Of a stretch of DNA of 64,000 nt, positions 1 through 7,748 are shown piece after piece. The translations under genes were made by a program, and so were the position numbers. The stretch is from assembly GCF_019331795.1 (NCBI RefSeq), contig NZ_JAHPZL010000003.1, forward strand, positions 276,467 through 340,466, read 5' to 3'. The notes below the pieces were generated by a model that was not told the origin of the DNA, searched no databases, and was given only the letters and a program-made list of their open reading frames with translations. Origin of the DNA: Austwickia sp. TVS 96-490-7B. Lineage in GTDB: Bacteria > Actinomycetota > Actinomycetes > Actinomycetales > Dermatophilaceae. Position 1 is the stretch's first letter; the number at the start of each line of letters is the position of its first letter.

Positions 1-568
1 GAGTCTGCTAACCCAATGATCTCAAAGCGGCCGATGTTTTTATATATGTGTATGGTGACAGGTGTGTATCGATTGTTTCCCGGGGTGCGGGACATGGGCC
101 TCTAACGCCTCGTGAATAACGCCCTTAGGGGGTATCTCCTTCGGACTCTTTGGCGCTTCCACCGGCAAGACTAGACATCCGCAAAATAATAGTCTGAGCT
201 AGTCTGTGGAGCAACATCGCAGCCGCTAATTTTCAATACATTCTTCTGGCAGTAGTAGAATTGTCAAAATCGCCCAGAGTCAGATCGCGGCCCTGCTTGT
301 GATTGCTGGTGTACCGACAAAATTTGCATCATTATTTATGGCCTTGAACTTGGGGGTGTCATTCACGGGGGGTGTCATTCACGGGTCGTCAGCCACCCGA
401 TTACCTCGCCCGGCAAAATAACAGATGCACACATGTGACTATTCATGCAAATGAAAACATCAACCGCTTTCGCGGCTCTTCCCACATGAGGGTGTAGATC
501 CGGTAGCCGCCGGTTCGGTGTAGGAGTCGGCGCGTCGGTGCCCAGGTAGACGTCGAGGCTTTCCAAAG
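1..568. other. Gene-free stretch with possible IS end repeats
   Basis: I see no convincing gene here; it is lower in GC than most of the window. It holds two tandem 16-bp copies of a GGGTGTCATTCACGG-containing unit (353-385), and a diverged inverted relative, CGTGAATAACGCCC, at 111-124. Because a broken ISL3-type transposase starts about 180 bp downstream, these may be insertion-sequence ends. That reading is an inference from position and from the leading G run. Confidence 0.5.
353..385. repeat. Tandem 16-bp repeat, possible ISL3 left end
   Basis: The unit GGGTGTCATTCACGG occurs twice in direct succession with a period of 16. The position upstream of a transposase remnant fits an inverted-repeat end that was hit by a second insertion. 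No matching right end is visible beyond the remnant. Confidence 0.5.
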
Positions 569-920
569 ATGAAGGTTCGTACACACCTCACCCAAGAAGA
601 CCTCGACGTGCTTGACGCTACCTTCACCTGCCCGGATCTGACCACGTTCACCGGCGTGGACGACCTCGCCCTGACCATCACCGGCCAACGACCCCTACCC
701 GGCAACGCCGTCCTGGCCTGCGATGTCACCCCCGGAGGAGGACGACTTTCGGTGTTGCCGGGGCGGCTGAGGCAGCCGCCCCGCGGCAGCGTCATCCACT
801 CACTGGCTCACGTGCCATTCGGATGGCGCCCGACCGTGCCGCGAATCCGGGTACGGGTCTACCGCTGCGCCGAGTGCGGGCCCGGGCGGCGACAAGACAC
901 CAGCGCCGCGGCCGTAACGA
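569..920 (+). pseudogene. ISL3-family transposase, N-terminal remnant, frameshifted
   Basis: The N-terminus reads like ISL3 (IS204/IS1001/IS1096/IS1165) transposases: a CPDLTTFTGVDDLALTITGQ block, then LAHVPFGWRP, YRCAECG and RQDTSAAA. Between about 735 and 785 the frame slips: the zinc-ribbon part, FRCCR, lies in another frame and runs into a stop, while the open frame carries nonsense there. Homology ends near 915, where unrelated sequence and the opposing NUDIX gene begin. The DDE catalytic domain is absent, so the copy is dead. The frame stays open to 1324, but only because it shadows the NUDIX gene. Confidence 0.8.
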
Positions 921-943
921 CTCCGGCCATGCAAGCTGCCTCC

Positions 944-1363
944 TCAGGCATCGCTAGCCCTCAACACGTCCAACACCAGCGGCACCACCGGCTCGGGCAC
1001 CAGTCTCAGGTCGGATGTCGGCGTCCACCAGGCGAACTCAAGATCCCGCTCTGGGCTTCGGGGAACCTCGCCGCTAGCAACGAGGGCGTCGCAACTGACG
1101 AGGAAGTAGAACTCGACGGAGTGGCATATTTTGCCCTCGTAGGCGAAGAAGTTCTCCAAGACGTCCAGCCGGCGCACAACGTCGATGTCGCTTACGAGCT
1201 CCTCACAGAACTCCCGTTGCAGCGCATCGGCGGCAGATTCTCCCTCGTTTACTCCGCCGCCCGGCAACGCCCACACGTCATCGCCGATCTTGCGCTGCAC
1301 CAGGACGCCAGCAGACCCGATTAAGACGCCCGCTGCACGGACCCGGATGTTTGAAAGTCCCAT
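944..1363 (-). CDS. NUDIX hydrolase
   Basis: A protein of 139 residues if started at the ATG that opens MGLSNIRVRAAGVLIG. The NUDIX box is clear: G-G-G-V-N-E-G-E, then RE and CEEL, matching the GX5EX7REUXEE pattern that binds the catalytic metal and cleaves nucleoside diphosphates linked to another group. WALPGGG before the box is typical. The substrate cannot be told from sequence. An upstream in-frame start at 1408 would add 15 residues that do not look like the family. It lies tail-on into the transposase remnant, which suggests the insertion element decayed around it or was cut by its arrival. Confidence 0.8.
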   Translation of the reverse strand: MGLSNIRVRAAGVLIGSAGVLVQRKIGDDVWALPGGGVNEGESAADALQREFCEELVSDIDVVRRLDVLENFFAYEGKICHSVEFYFLVSCDALVASGEVPRSPERDLEFAWWTPTSDLRLVPEPVVPLVLDVLRASDA

Positions 1364-1364
1364 G

Positions 1365-1709
1365 TCACAAATCTCTCTGTCTGAGGAATGCCAACCACGT
1401 GGGAGCACAAGGAATGCGATGCTGGACGTGAAAGGCGGGTCCCCACATGCACTCCAGGACCATATTCTGATGCAGGCGAGTCCCCATCTCCGCAGCCCCG
1501 ATGCCGAGCCTCGCCGCTACCCTGCCGACCAGGTCCGAAGTCCAGGACAAGCCAGCTCCGGCACGCAAGACCAGCTTGGCAAGGTGAACGTCACCATGGC
1601 TCAAACAGGCAACGGCTGGCGGGGCGGCGTTCACGACGCACTCCGCCCATGTCGCGGTGTCTGTGGCAGGCATGCCACCACGGCGGTCCTCTTCGTCTGC
1701 CAGGCCCAT
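1365..1709 (-). pseudogene. Possible phosphotransferase (APH-like) remnant
   Basis: A short open frame of up to 114 residues. It contains CLSHGDVHLAKLVL, which resembles the HGDxHxxN catalytic loop of aminoglycoside/choline-type kinases, followed by WTSDLVG where these enzymes have a metal-binding IDxxG. The loop Asn is a Lys here and no N-lobe is present, so an active kinase is unlikely. The in-frame codons upstream reach a stop near 1770. It could equally be a chance frame; I keep it as a weak call. Confidence 0.25.
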
Positions 1710-1826
1710 GTGTGCCTTGGTGAGGAGGCGCTGCGCAAGTCCAGGGCGGAGCCGTGGAGGTGTTCGTCACACTCTACCGACGTACCTGCTTCCAGCTGAC
1801 ACCCAGCGGTTAATTCAAAAACAGCG

Positions 1827-1860
1827 AGGTGCCGGCAGGCCCGCAGGCCTACCGGCACCT
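1827..1860 (-). terminator. Rho-independent terminator of the catabolic operon
   Basis: AGGTGCCGG pairs with CCGGCACCT, and inside it AGGCC pairs with GGCCT around a CGCA loop. On the minus strand the hairpin is followed by CGCTGTTTTTG, giving the U tract. It lies just past the stop of the MFS gene, the last gene of the operon. Confidence 0.85.
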
Positions 1861-1878
1861 TAGAAGGGGAAAGATCAC

Positions 1879-3231
1879 TCAGATGGAGTCCAAGGACTTA
1901 CCTTTGGTCTCTTGAGCGAAGAGATAGATGATCGAACCCATCACCAGCAGCGCCGCAAAGAGGAAGAACGCTGGTGGCACCGCTGCCGTGGTCACATTCT
2001 GTTTGAGCATGTCGCCGCCGACGATGATGCCCATCAGTGCCGGACCGACGACCTTGGCCATCGCTCCCAGTCCGTAGCCCAATCCCAGCCCCGTGGAGCG
2101 AGCCTCATTGGGGAACTGCTCAGCACCAAAAGCATTGAGGATGCCGAAGGCGCCATCGCCGAAGCCCATGATGATGACGACACCGACGAAGAACATGGTC
2201 CCGCTGGTGGAGGTCGCCGCGATCACCGCTCCGACCGCGCCCATCATGCCGAAACTGAACATCGTCCACCGGCGGCCGATCCGGTCGGCCAGCCAGGCCG
2301 AAGCCAATCGACCCAGCAGGTCGGCCAAGGAGACCCCCATGAAGAGGTATCCCACGGTGGACAGCGAGTAGCCGTAGCCCTCCTTGAGGAGGGTCTGCCC
2401 CCATGACTGGACGGTGAATGATCCGAGGATGAAGCAGAACGATCCGAGAGTGACGATGGTCAGCGGACGCAGGTGACGGGAGATGACCTGCCCGTAGGAC
2501 ATGCCCTTGGTGGTGGTGACCTCGGGAAGTGCACCCACGTTCTCGACTGGCATCTGCAATGCCCAGGCCAGCGCTTCCTTAGCTTCGTCGGTGCGCCCCT
2601 TCAACTGCAGGAACCGCGGCGACTCAGGCACCTTGGCCAGCCAGGCCAGGAGGAAGATCGGTATGACACCCAAACCGATCAGGCCACGCCATCCGATGAT
2701 GTCGCCCAGCCAGGCCTGCGCCATCGACCCCAAGAACAGGCCGAGCGGGATGAAGACAGAGGCCAACCCAGCGAGCAGACCCCGCTGCGCAGCAGGAACG
2801 AATTCCTGGACATACGGAATGGAAGTGATGTTGAGACCACCGACGCCGATGCCGACGCCGATCCGCAGGATCGCGAGGAGGAGCCACCCTCGGTCTGGGG
2901 TGAAGACCGACAACGCCGTGAAACCGACGAACAGGATGACGCACCATCTAAAGGACGCCTTGCGTCCGATCATGTCAGCCAGCCGACCCCACATGATGGC
3001 ACCGGCCACGGTGCCCAGCCCGGAGCAGGCAAGGATGACACCGGATTCCAGCCCGGTGAGATGCCAGGGTTTCACCAGGTACGAGATGACGAAACCGATC
3101 AGGAACATGTCGAAGAACTCGGCGATATTGCCGGTGATGGCCAGCCCGATCAGGGAGCGTTGGTTCCGTGTGAGGGGGTGGGCGTCGATCTGCTGCAGCG
3201 CCGTCATAGGCGTCTGATGCGTAGCAGTCAT
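1879..3231 (-). CDS. MFS sugar/acid transporter, last gene of catabolic operon
   Basis: A 450-residue, 12-helix Major Facilitator protein. The start is the ATG before MTATHQTPMTALQQ; a longer open frame to 3321 adds a polar segment without family likeness. Marks of the family include GRLADMIGRKASFRW in the first cytoplasmic loop, PESPRFLQLKGRTDEA after helix 6 (typical of the sugar/metabolite-H+ symporters) and LADRIGRR in the second half. It probably imports the unphosphorylated substrate of the operon by proton symport. The gap to the kinase stop is 86 bp, so it should be on the same transcript, which ends at the hairpin at 1827-1860. Confidence 0.88.
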   Translation of the reverse strand: MTATHQTPMTALQQIDAHPLTRNQRSLIGLAITGNIAEFFDMFLIGFVISYLVKPWHLTGLESGVILACSGLGTVAGAIMWGRLADMIGRKASFRWCVILFVGFTALSVFTPDRGWLLLAILRIGVGIGVGGLNITSIPYVQEFVPAAQRGLLAGLASVFIPLGLFLGSMAQAWLGDIIGWRGLIGLGVIPIFLLAWLAKVPESPRFLQLKGRTDEAKEALAWALQMPVENVGALPEVTTTKGMSYGQVISRHLRPLTIVTLGSFCFILGSFTVQSWGQTLLKEGYGYSLSTVGYLFMGVSLADLLGRLASAWLADRIGRRWTMFSFGMMGAVGAVIAATSTSGTMFFVGVVIIMGFGDGAFGILNAFGAEQFPNEARSTGLGLGYGLGAMAKVVGPALMGIIVGGDMLKQNVTTAAVPPAFFLFAALLVMGSIIYLFAQETKGKSLDSI

Positions 3232-3317
3232 GGGTGGTCGCTTTCTGCACGTCGTTGTGGAAAGACCGGTGGAGCGTCTGCCTGTTAGAGCAGCCCGGAC
3301 AGCCGCCCCACCGGTGG

Positions 3318-4268
3318 TCACCGCACGATGTCGGTCGTGGTGGGGATCTCCAGTTCGGTGGCGGAGATGTGAGTCAGGTCGCCGTGATGGGTCAGGGCGA
3401 ACTTGGAAGTGCGCAGGCCGTAGCCGATGCCCGCTTTGACGTCGCCGTCGAGATAGCCGTGCAGGCAGCCAGCAACGAAGGAATCGCCTGCGCCAGGTCG
3501 GTCGACTACGGGAACCTGCTGGACTTCGTAGGTCTGGCAGCCTTGTTCACCGCAGTAGTAGACCCCGGCGGTCGCGTCAGTGGACACCACATGCCTAATC
3601 CCGGTCCACTCCTGCAGACGCCGGTTGACGGTGGGTCCGTCTCCGTCAAGGCCAAACACTTTCGCGCCGTCAGCACGAGAACAAAACAGGATGGAAACCT
3701 TGTCCAGCAACGGCTCCAGGACCTCCCGAGCGCGCTGCGGTGACCACAGCAGGCTGCGGTAGTTGACGTCGAGCGCTACCTCGACGCCCCGCCGGGCGGC
3801 TTCGTTGACGGCATGGGTGACGACCTTGGCGGTGTCTTCGGTCAGCGAAGCGGTGATGCCGGTGACAAACAACACCCTGGTGTCCAAGAGGCTGTCCCAG
3901 TCAAAGGTGTCCGGCGTAATCTCCCGGAACTTGGTGTGCAACCGGTCATAGGTGACTCGGGCAGGCATGGGGCCGTCACCGGGCTCCATGAAGTAGAGCG
4001 CGATCCGCTCGTCGGCAGTCCTGATCACGTGGGACAGGTCGACACCGACGCTGCGGTATTCGGCCATCACGCGGGTGCCCAGGTCAGTGGTGGGAATCAC
4101 CGAGGCCCACGTCGTACGACGAGAGAGCTGGGACAGCAGGCCAGCCACGTTGGCTTCCGACCCGGCTGCGGTCATCCGCAGTCCAGTGGTGGTGCACAGG
4201 CGGTCGCCTTTACCGACGGTCAGCCGGATCTGTCCTTCGCCGAAGGTTGCCAGATCGTAGGTCGTCAT
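3318..4268 (-). CDS. PfkB-family carbohydrate kinase
   Basis: A 316-residue ribokinase/PfkB protein resembling 2-keto-3-deoxygluconate kinases. The N-terminal AAGSEANVA substrate-binding loop and the C-terminal RPGAGDSFVAG motif with the catalytic Asp are intact. ATP-dependent phosphorylation of a sugar or sugar acid at the terminal hydroxyl is expected. The ATG overlaps the stop of the fused epimerase as ATGA, so translation is coupled. In this operon the kinase would supply the phosphate that a PTS adds in the classical ascorbate route; that assignment is inferred from gene context. Confidence 0.88.
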   Translation of the reverse strand: MTTYDLATFGEGQIRLTVGKGDRLCTTTGLRMTAAGSEANVAGLLSQLSRRTTWASVIPTTDLGTRVMAEYRSVGVDLSHVIRTADERIALYFMEPGDGPMPARVTYDRLHTKFREITPDTFDWDSLLDTRVLFVTGITASLTEDTAKVVTHAVNEAARRGVEVALDVNYRSLLWSPQRAREVLEPLLDKVSILFCSRADGAKVFGLDGDGPTVNRRLQEWTGIRHVVSTDATAGVYYCGEQGCQTYEVQQVPVVDRPGAGDSFVAGCLHGYLDGDVKAGIGYGLRTSKFALTHHGDLTHISATELEIPTTTDIVR

Positions 4269-5872
4269 CGACTCACTCCCGTACTCGCCTGAGATGTGCC
4301 GTACCGGTTTTGGTAACGGTCCCAGTTCGCTTCGATCTCCGCCTGATCCAGACGGGTCACTTCTCCTAGCCCTCGTGCGAGGGCGACCGTCGCAGCGACG
4401 TCTTCGACCATCACCGCAGCTTGCAGGGCTTTCCCGATGGTGCGACCGACGGTGAACACCCCGTGCTGCTTCATCACAATCGCCGGAGAACGCCCGATGG
4501 AGCGGACGATCTCCGCGCCGATCTCGTCGCCTCCGATGGAGGCATAAGCTCCGCAAGGAATATCCCCACCGAACTCGTCGGCGATGGCCGTCAGACAGCA
4601 AGGAATCGGCTCGCCCACCGCGGCGAAGGCCGTCGCATACCGCGAATGGGTGTGCACGATGGACATCACGTCTGGGCGCGCCCGATACACGGCCAGATGT
4701 GATGCCGTATCGGAGCTTGGCCCCCGATCCCCCGCCACGATGCGTCCCTCCAGGTCAACGACCACCATGTCCAGTGGTGTCATGTCGTCGTACAGCATGC
4801 CTGAGGGTTTGATGGCGACCAATCCGGTCTCGGGGTCGCGGGCAGAAAGGTTGCCTCCGGTCCAGGCGACCAGTCCGTTCTCCGGGAGGGCCAGGTTGCC
4901 GCGGCACACGTCCTCACGGAGTCGTACGACGGATGCTGGCAGCTCCTGTCCGGCGGGGACCCGACGGGTGGATACGATGATCCCGGCCCGATGCAAGCGT
5001 TCCTGAAGGAACTCACGGGCAGCGACGCAGCGATCCAGGCTGGCCGGATCGTCGTCATTCCACATCTCGATCATGAGACGTCCAGACCACCGTTGAGCAG
5101 CGAGCTCAGCGAAGGCCACGTCCCAATCGACGATGCCTGATCCCATCGGCACCCGGCGTGGCTCGCCGCGACGGACGTCCTTAGCGTGCAAGGCCAACAT
5201 GCGGCCAGCACCGCGCCGTAGTTCAGCGACCATCGGCAGGCCCTGTTCAGCAATATTGCCCAGGTCAGGGTAGAGCGCCAGCCAGGGCGAGCCGATCTCG
5301 TCGACGACGCTCATCGCAGCACTGATCGAGTCAATGTCGTGCCCGTCGACGTTTTCGATGCCCAGGAGGATGCCGCGTCGGGCAGCGTGGGCCGCGCCAC
5401 GCCGCAAGCAGTCGACATAGTGGGCTCGAGCCTGCGGGGTGGCCTCCTCGTAGAAGGCGTAGTAGCCGGCCAGTTGCACCACGGGAACGCCCAGGTCGGC
5501 AGCCAGATCGATGCCCTGCAACAGGATGGTCCTGGCCTGCTCCCGGACAGCGGGGTCAGCGCTTCCCGGGCCAATCTTGCGATGCAGTGACAGGCATAGC
5601 CCACCCACCGTGATCCCAGCGCGGGCCGCAGCAGCCCGCACAGCGGCCCGCTGCGCTCCGGTCCATTCCAGACGTGCAGCCCGCTCCGGGCTTTCGTCGA
5701 TCGAGAGGTCGACAAACGCGAACCCAGCGCGAGCGACCTGGTCAAACAGGTCGTCGTAGGAGCCGGTGAACCGCAGCGCTTTCTCGTAAATACCCAGCTC
5801 CACGCAGGGCTGCCCGTGGGACGCAGCGGTCACATCGAGGTCGTTCTCGACCCGAGTTGCGGTGGCGGTCAT
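4265..5872 (-). CDS. Fused pentulose-5-phosphate 3-epimerase / 4-epimerase (UlaE-UlaF type)
   Basis: One 535-residue chain carries two enzymes normally made separately. Residues about 20-295 are a TIM-barrel of the UlaE/SgaU L-xylulose-5-phosphate 3-epimerase type, with metal ligands visible as Glu173 (GIENVD), Asp203 (YPDLGN), His229 (LHAKD) and Glu269 (IEMWND). Residues about 315-535 are an AraD/UlaF/SgaE L-ribulose-5-phosphate 4-epimerase with TGGNLSAR, PSSDT, the zinc pair in VHTHS (His407, His409) and the third His in KQHG (470). Together they would turn L-xylulose-5-P into D-xylulose-5-P via L-ribulose-5-P. I chose the ATG at 5872 because it overlaps the upstream stop as ATGA, as at the two neighbouring junctions; a GTG lies at 5881. 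Confidence 0.9.
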   Translation of the reverse strand: MTATATRVENDLDVTAASHGQPCVELGIYEKALRFTGSYDDLFDQVARAGFAFVDLSIDESPERAARLEWTGAQRAAVRAAAARAGITVGGLCLSLHRKIGPGSADPAVREQARTILLQGIDLAADLGVPVVQLAGYYAFYEEATPQARAHYVDCLRRGAAHAARRGILLGIENVDGHDIDSISAAMSVVDEIGSPWLALYPDLGNIAEQGLPMVAELRRGAGRMLALHAKDVRRGEPRRVPMGSGIVDWDVAFAELAAQRWSGRLMIEMWNDDDPASLDRCVAAREFLQERLHRAGIIVSTRRVPAGQELPASVVRLREDVCRGNLALPENGLVAWTGGNLSARDPETGLVAIKPSGMLYDDMTPLDMVVVDLEGRIVAGDRGPSSDTASHLAVYRARPDVMSIVHTHSRYATAFAAVGEPIPCCLTAIADEFGGDIPCGAYASIGGDEIGAEIVRSIGRSPAIVMKQHGVFTVGRTIGKALQAAVMVEDVAATVALARGLGEVTRLDQAEIEANWDRYQNRYGTSQASTGVSR

Positions 5873-6534
5873 GATGGCCACACCCGTCGTAGCTCGTCCT
5901 GCAAGGTGCGGGCGGCAGCGGCCGGATCGGCAGCGGCGACCACCGACCGTCCGGCGATGACGATGCCCACCGGATGCCCGGCGAAGGTAGCCAGGTCCGA
6001 CACCCCGATCCCCCCGGTGATGGTCACGGTGAATCCCATTCCGGCGAGTTCGTCGACACGGGCCAGATCATCTGGTCCCCACGACAGGTCGCCAGCGGCT
6101 TCCCGGTCGCGAGACCGTTTCACGATGACATGTTGTACGCCGATGTCCCGCCAGGTGCGGGCCCGCTCAACGTCGTACCACTCGTCGGCCAGTTCGACCT
6201 GAACCTCGCCGTCGTACTCAGCGGCGACCGCCACGACCTGACGGACCGTCTCCAAACTTGCCCCGGCCACCACCGAGACCAGCGACGCCCCGGCGCGAAA
6301 AGCCATCGTGGACAGGATCTTCCCGGCTTCAGCGATGCGAATGTCCGCGAGGATCGGCGTGGCTGGGAACGCCGCCCGGATCGCCCGGACTGCCGCCATC
6401 CCTTCAGCCAGACACAACACGGTGCCGACCTCAATGACGTCGACGTCCGATGCCGCAGCGACCAATGGCCCCAATGCGGCCGGCAGATCCGGAGTGTCTA
6501 GCGCGATCTGTAGCCGGGGGGTGGCGAGGCTCAC
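5869..6534 (-). CDS. 3-keto-L-gulonate-6-phosphate decarboxylase-like protein, variant active site
   Basis: A 221-residue orotidine-decarboxylase-fold protein matching UlaD/SgbH along its length: LQIALD, EVGTVLC, AEAGKILSTMAFRAGA, the VKRSRD segment, TVTITGGI and the phosphate-binding VIAGRSV. These enzymes decarboxylate 3-keto-L-gulonate-6-P to L-xylulose-5-P. The family's catalytic D-x-K-x-x-D reads D64-I-R66-I-A-E69 here, so both the Lys and the second Asp are conservatively replaced; the codons are unambiguous. The enzyme may use a different stereoisomer or act with altered chemistry. Its start overlaps the stop of the lactonase (ATGA). Confidence 0.85.
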   Translation of the reverse strand: MSLATPRLQIALDTPDLPAALGPLVAAASDVDVIEVGTVLCLAEGMAAVRAIRAAFPATPILADIRIAEAGKILSTMAFRAGASLVSVVAGASLETVRQVVAVAAEYDGEVQVELADEWYDVERARTWRDIGVQHVIVKRSRDREAAGDLSWGPDDLARVDELAGMGFTVTITGGIGVSDLATFAGHPVGIVIAGRSVVAAADPAAAARTLQDELRRVWPS

Positions 6535-7523
6535 TGCTGCTTCCCGTCAGCGAACGCGAAGAACTGACGGGCGTTGTTGATCAGCAGGTCATCGACGTAG
6601 GAGCGCTCGACGCCCTCGTCGATCAGGCGCGGCGCGAAGACTGCCGGATCGAAGTCGATCCCGGTGACCGACCCGTAGGCCTTCTGGTAGGAAGCCTTGC
6701 CGGAGTCAGTGCCCAACAGGATCTGCGAGCCGAAGCCATCGCGCTCGAAGGAACGCACCAGGTTGACCCGGTGGCAGTCGGGCAGGTACTTAATGCGGTT
6801 GGTGCCGTCCAGCTCCAAGTAGCAGCCGAGCTTCATGATCTGCTCGAGGTACCACACGTCGGCGTTGCGCTGGACATGTCCGATCGCGGTCTTCTCCGGG
6901 ATCGCCCCCAAGCCGAGGAGGAACTGCGCCTGCTCCAACGCTGCGGTCCCAGCGGTGGTGTGAGTGTTGATCGGGCAGCCAGTCTCTTTCTGAGCGATGA
7001 CGACGGCCTCGCCGGTCTTCTTCTCCCAGTCGGTGATCTTGCCGTACGCGGTGGCCCATTTGAGCACACCAGCCTTGGACGTGTGGCGGCGGACCAGCGG
7101 CCCCATGTAGTCGTACTCGTCGATGCCCTCGCAGATGTCAGCGATAAGCAGGTCAGCGATCTGGTTGACGGTGTACTGGTACACCCAGGTGGTGTGCGGC
7201 TCGAGGTACACCTTCTGCTGGTGGAATCCAGAAGCCACGATGACCTGCAGGCCTTCGACCTGCTCGGCAACCTCGTTGAGCAGGGTGATCGATCGTCCGC
7301 AGGCGGCCGGGCACATGTCGACGACAGTCCCGCCGTCGGCCCACTGCTTGCTGGCGTCGACGAAGTAGGTGGCTTCTTCCACGGCCTTGCTCACGTCAGA
7401 GAGCATGTGGTCACCGTCGATGTACACCTCTCCGGCGCCCACTCGGATCAAGTGGTCGTGGGCGTTCACGACACCCAGGGTCTGAGGGTCGACGTCACCG
7501 GCGATCGTGCGTGCAAAAGACAT
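6531..7523 (-). CDS. Phosphotriesterase-family (amidohydrolase) lactonase, first gene of operon
   Basis: A 330-residue phosphotriesterase-like (beta/alpha)8 protein. All binuclear-metal ligands are present: His22 and His24 (NAHDH), Lys155 (VLKWAT, the carboxylated Lys), His188 (NTHTTAG), His216 (IGHVQ) and Asp273 (LGTDSG). The pair Lys245-Tyr246 (NRIKYL) matches the phosphate-gripping Lys-Tyr that I recall from mycoplasma phospho-furanose lactonases of this family. A phosphorylated sugar lactone is therefore the likely substrate, and it would stand in for the ascorbate-6-phosphate lactonase UlaG. The start has a good site, GAAGGAG, 7 bases upstream. It opens the operon that runs down to 1879. 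Confidence 0.85.
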   Translation of the reverse strand: MSFARTIAGDVDPQTLGVVNAHDHLIRVGAGEVYIDGDHMLSDVSKAVEEATYFVDASKQWADGGTVVDMCPAACGRSITLLNEVAEQVEGLQVIVASGFHQQKVYLEPHTTWVYQYTVNQIADLLIADICEGIDEYDYMGPLVRRHTSKAGVLKWATAYGKITDWEKKTGEAVVIAQKETGCPINTHTTAGTAALEQAQFLLGLGAIPEKTAIGHVQRNADVWYLEQIMKLGCYLELDGTNRIKYLPDCHRVNLVRSFERDGFGSQILLGTDSGKASYQKAYGSVTGIDFDPAVFAPRLIDEGVERSYVDDLLINNARQFFAFADGKQQ

Positions 7524-7616
7524 CCGTCACTCCTTCGTGCGGGACCACGGCTTGCGTGCTGGTCCGTCCTGCCACGAGTTGTACGCCCGTCCTGGATCCC
7601 CACTCCAGTCCTTACA

Positions 7617-7630
7617 TGCACATCTGTGCA
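7617..7630. promoter_or_regulatory. Palindromic operator 1, lactonase-proximal
   Basis: TGCACATCTGTGCA is two 6-base arms around TC. It lies about 95 bp upstream of the lactonase start, in the divergent gap shared with the SorC-type regulator. A second copy of the core (GCACA-GA-TGTGC) is at 7714-7725. Binding by that regulator is inferred. Confidence 0.65.
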
Positions 7631-7713
7631 TGGACGGCGTGAAGGTCATATGCTTCTTCCCGGCCTCCACACTGTGATTCGACGACGTGCCTGCCACCCC
7701 GGCCCACCACAAA

Positions 7714-7725
7714 GCACAGATGTGC
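7714..7725. promoter_or_regulatory. Palindromic operator 2, regulator-proximal
   Basis: GCACAGATGTGC has the same arms as the site at 7617 (GCACA...TGTGC) with the central dinucleotide reversed. It lies 23 bp upstream of the regulator's start, so it could serve autoregulation. The two centres are about 96 bp apart, which would suit looping by a tetrameric SorC-type protein. Confidence 0.65.
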
Positions 7726-7748
7726 CCATCGCAGGAGAGGAATCCGCC

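Noticed and set aside
1631-1858. 75-codon minus-strand frame next to the possible kinase remnant
   Set aside because: Its start lies inside the operon terminator hairpin and the product has no recognisable motif.
6450-7748. Long open plus-strand frame leading into the regulator
   Set aside because: It shadows the lactonase and decarboxylase genes; the regulator has its own start and ribosome site at 7749.
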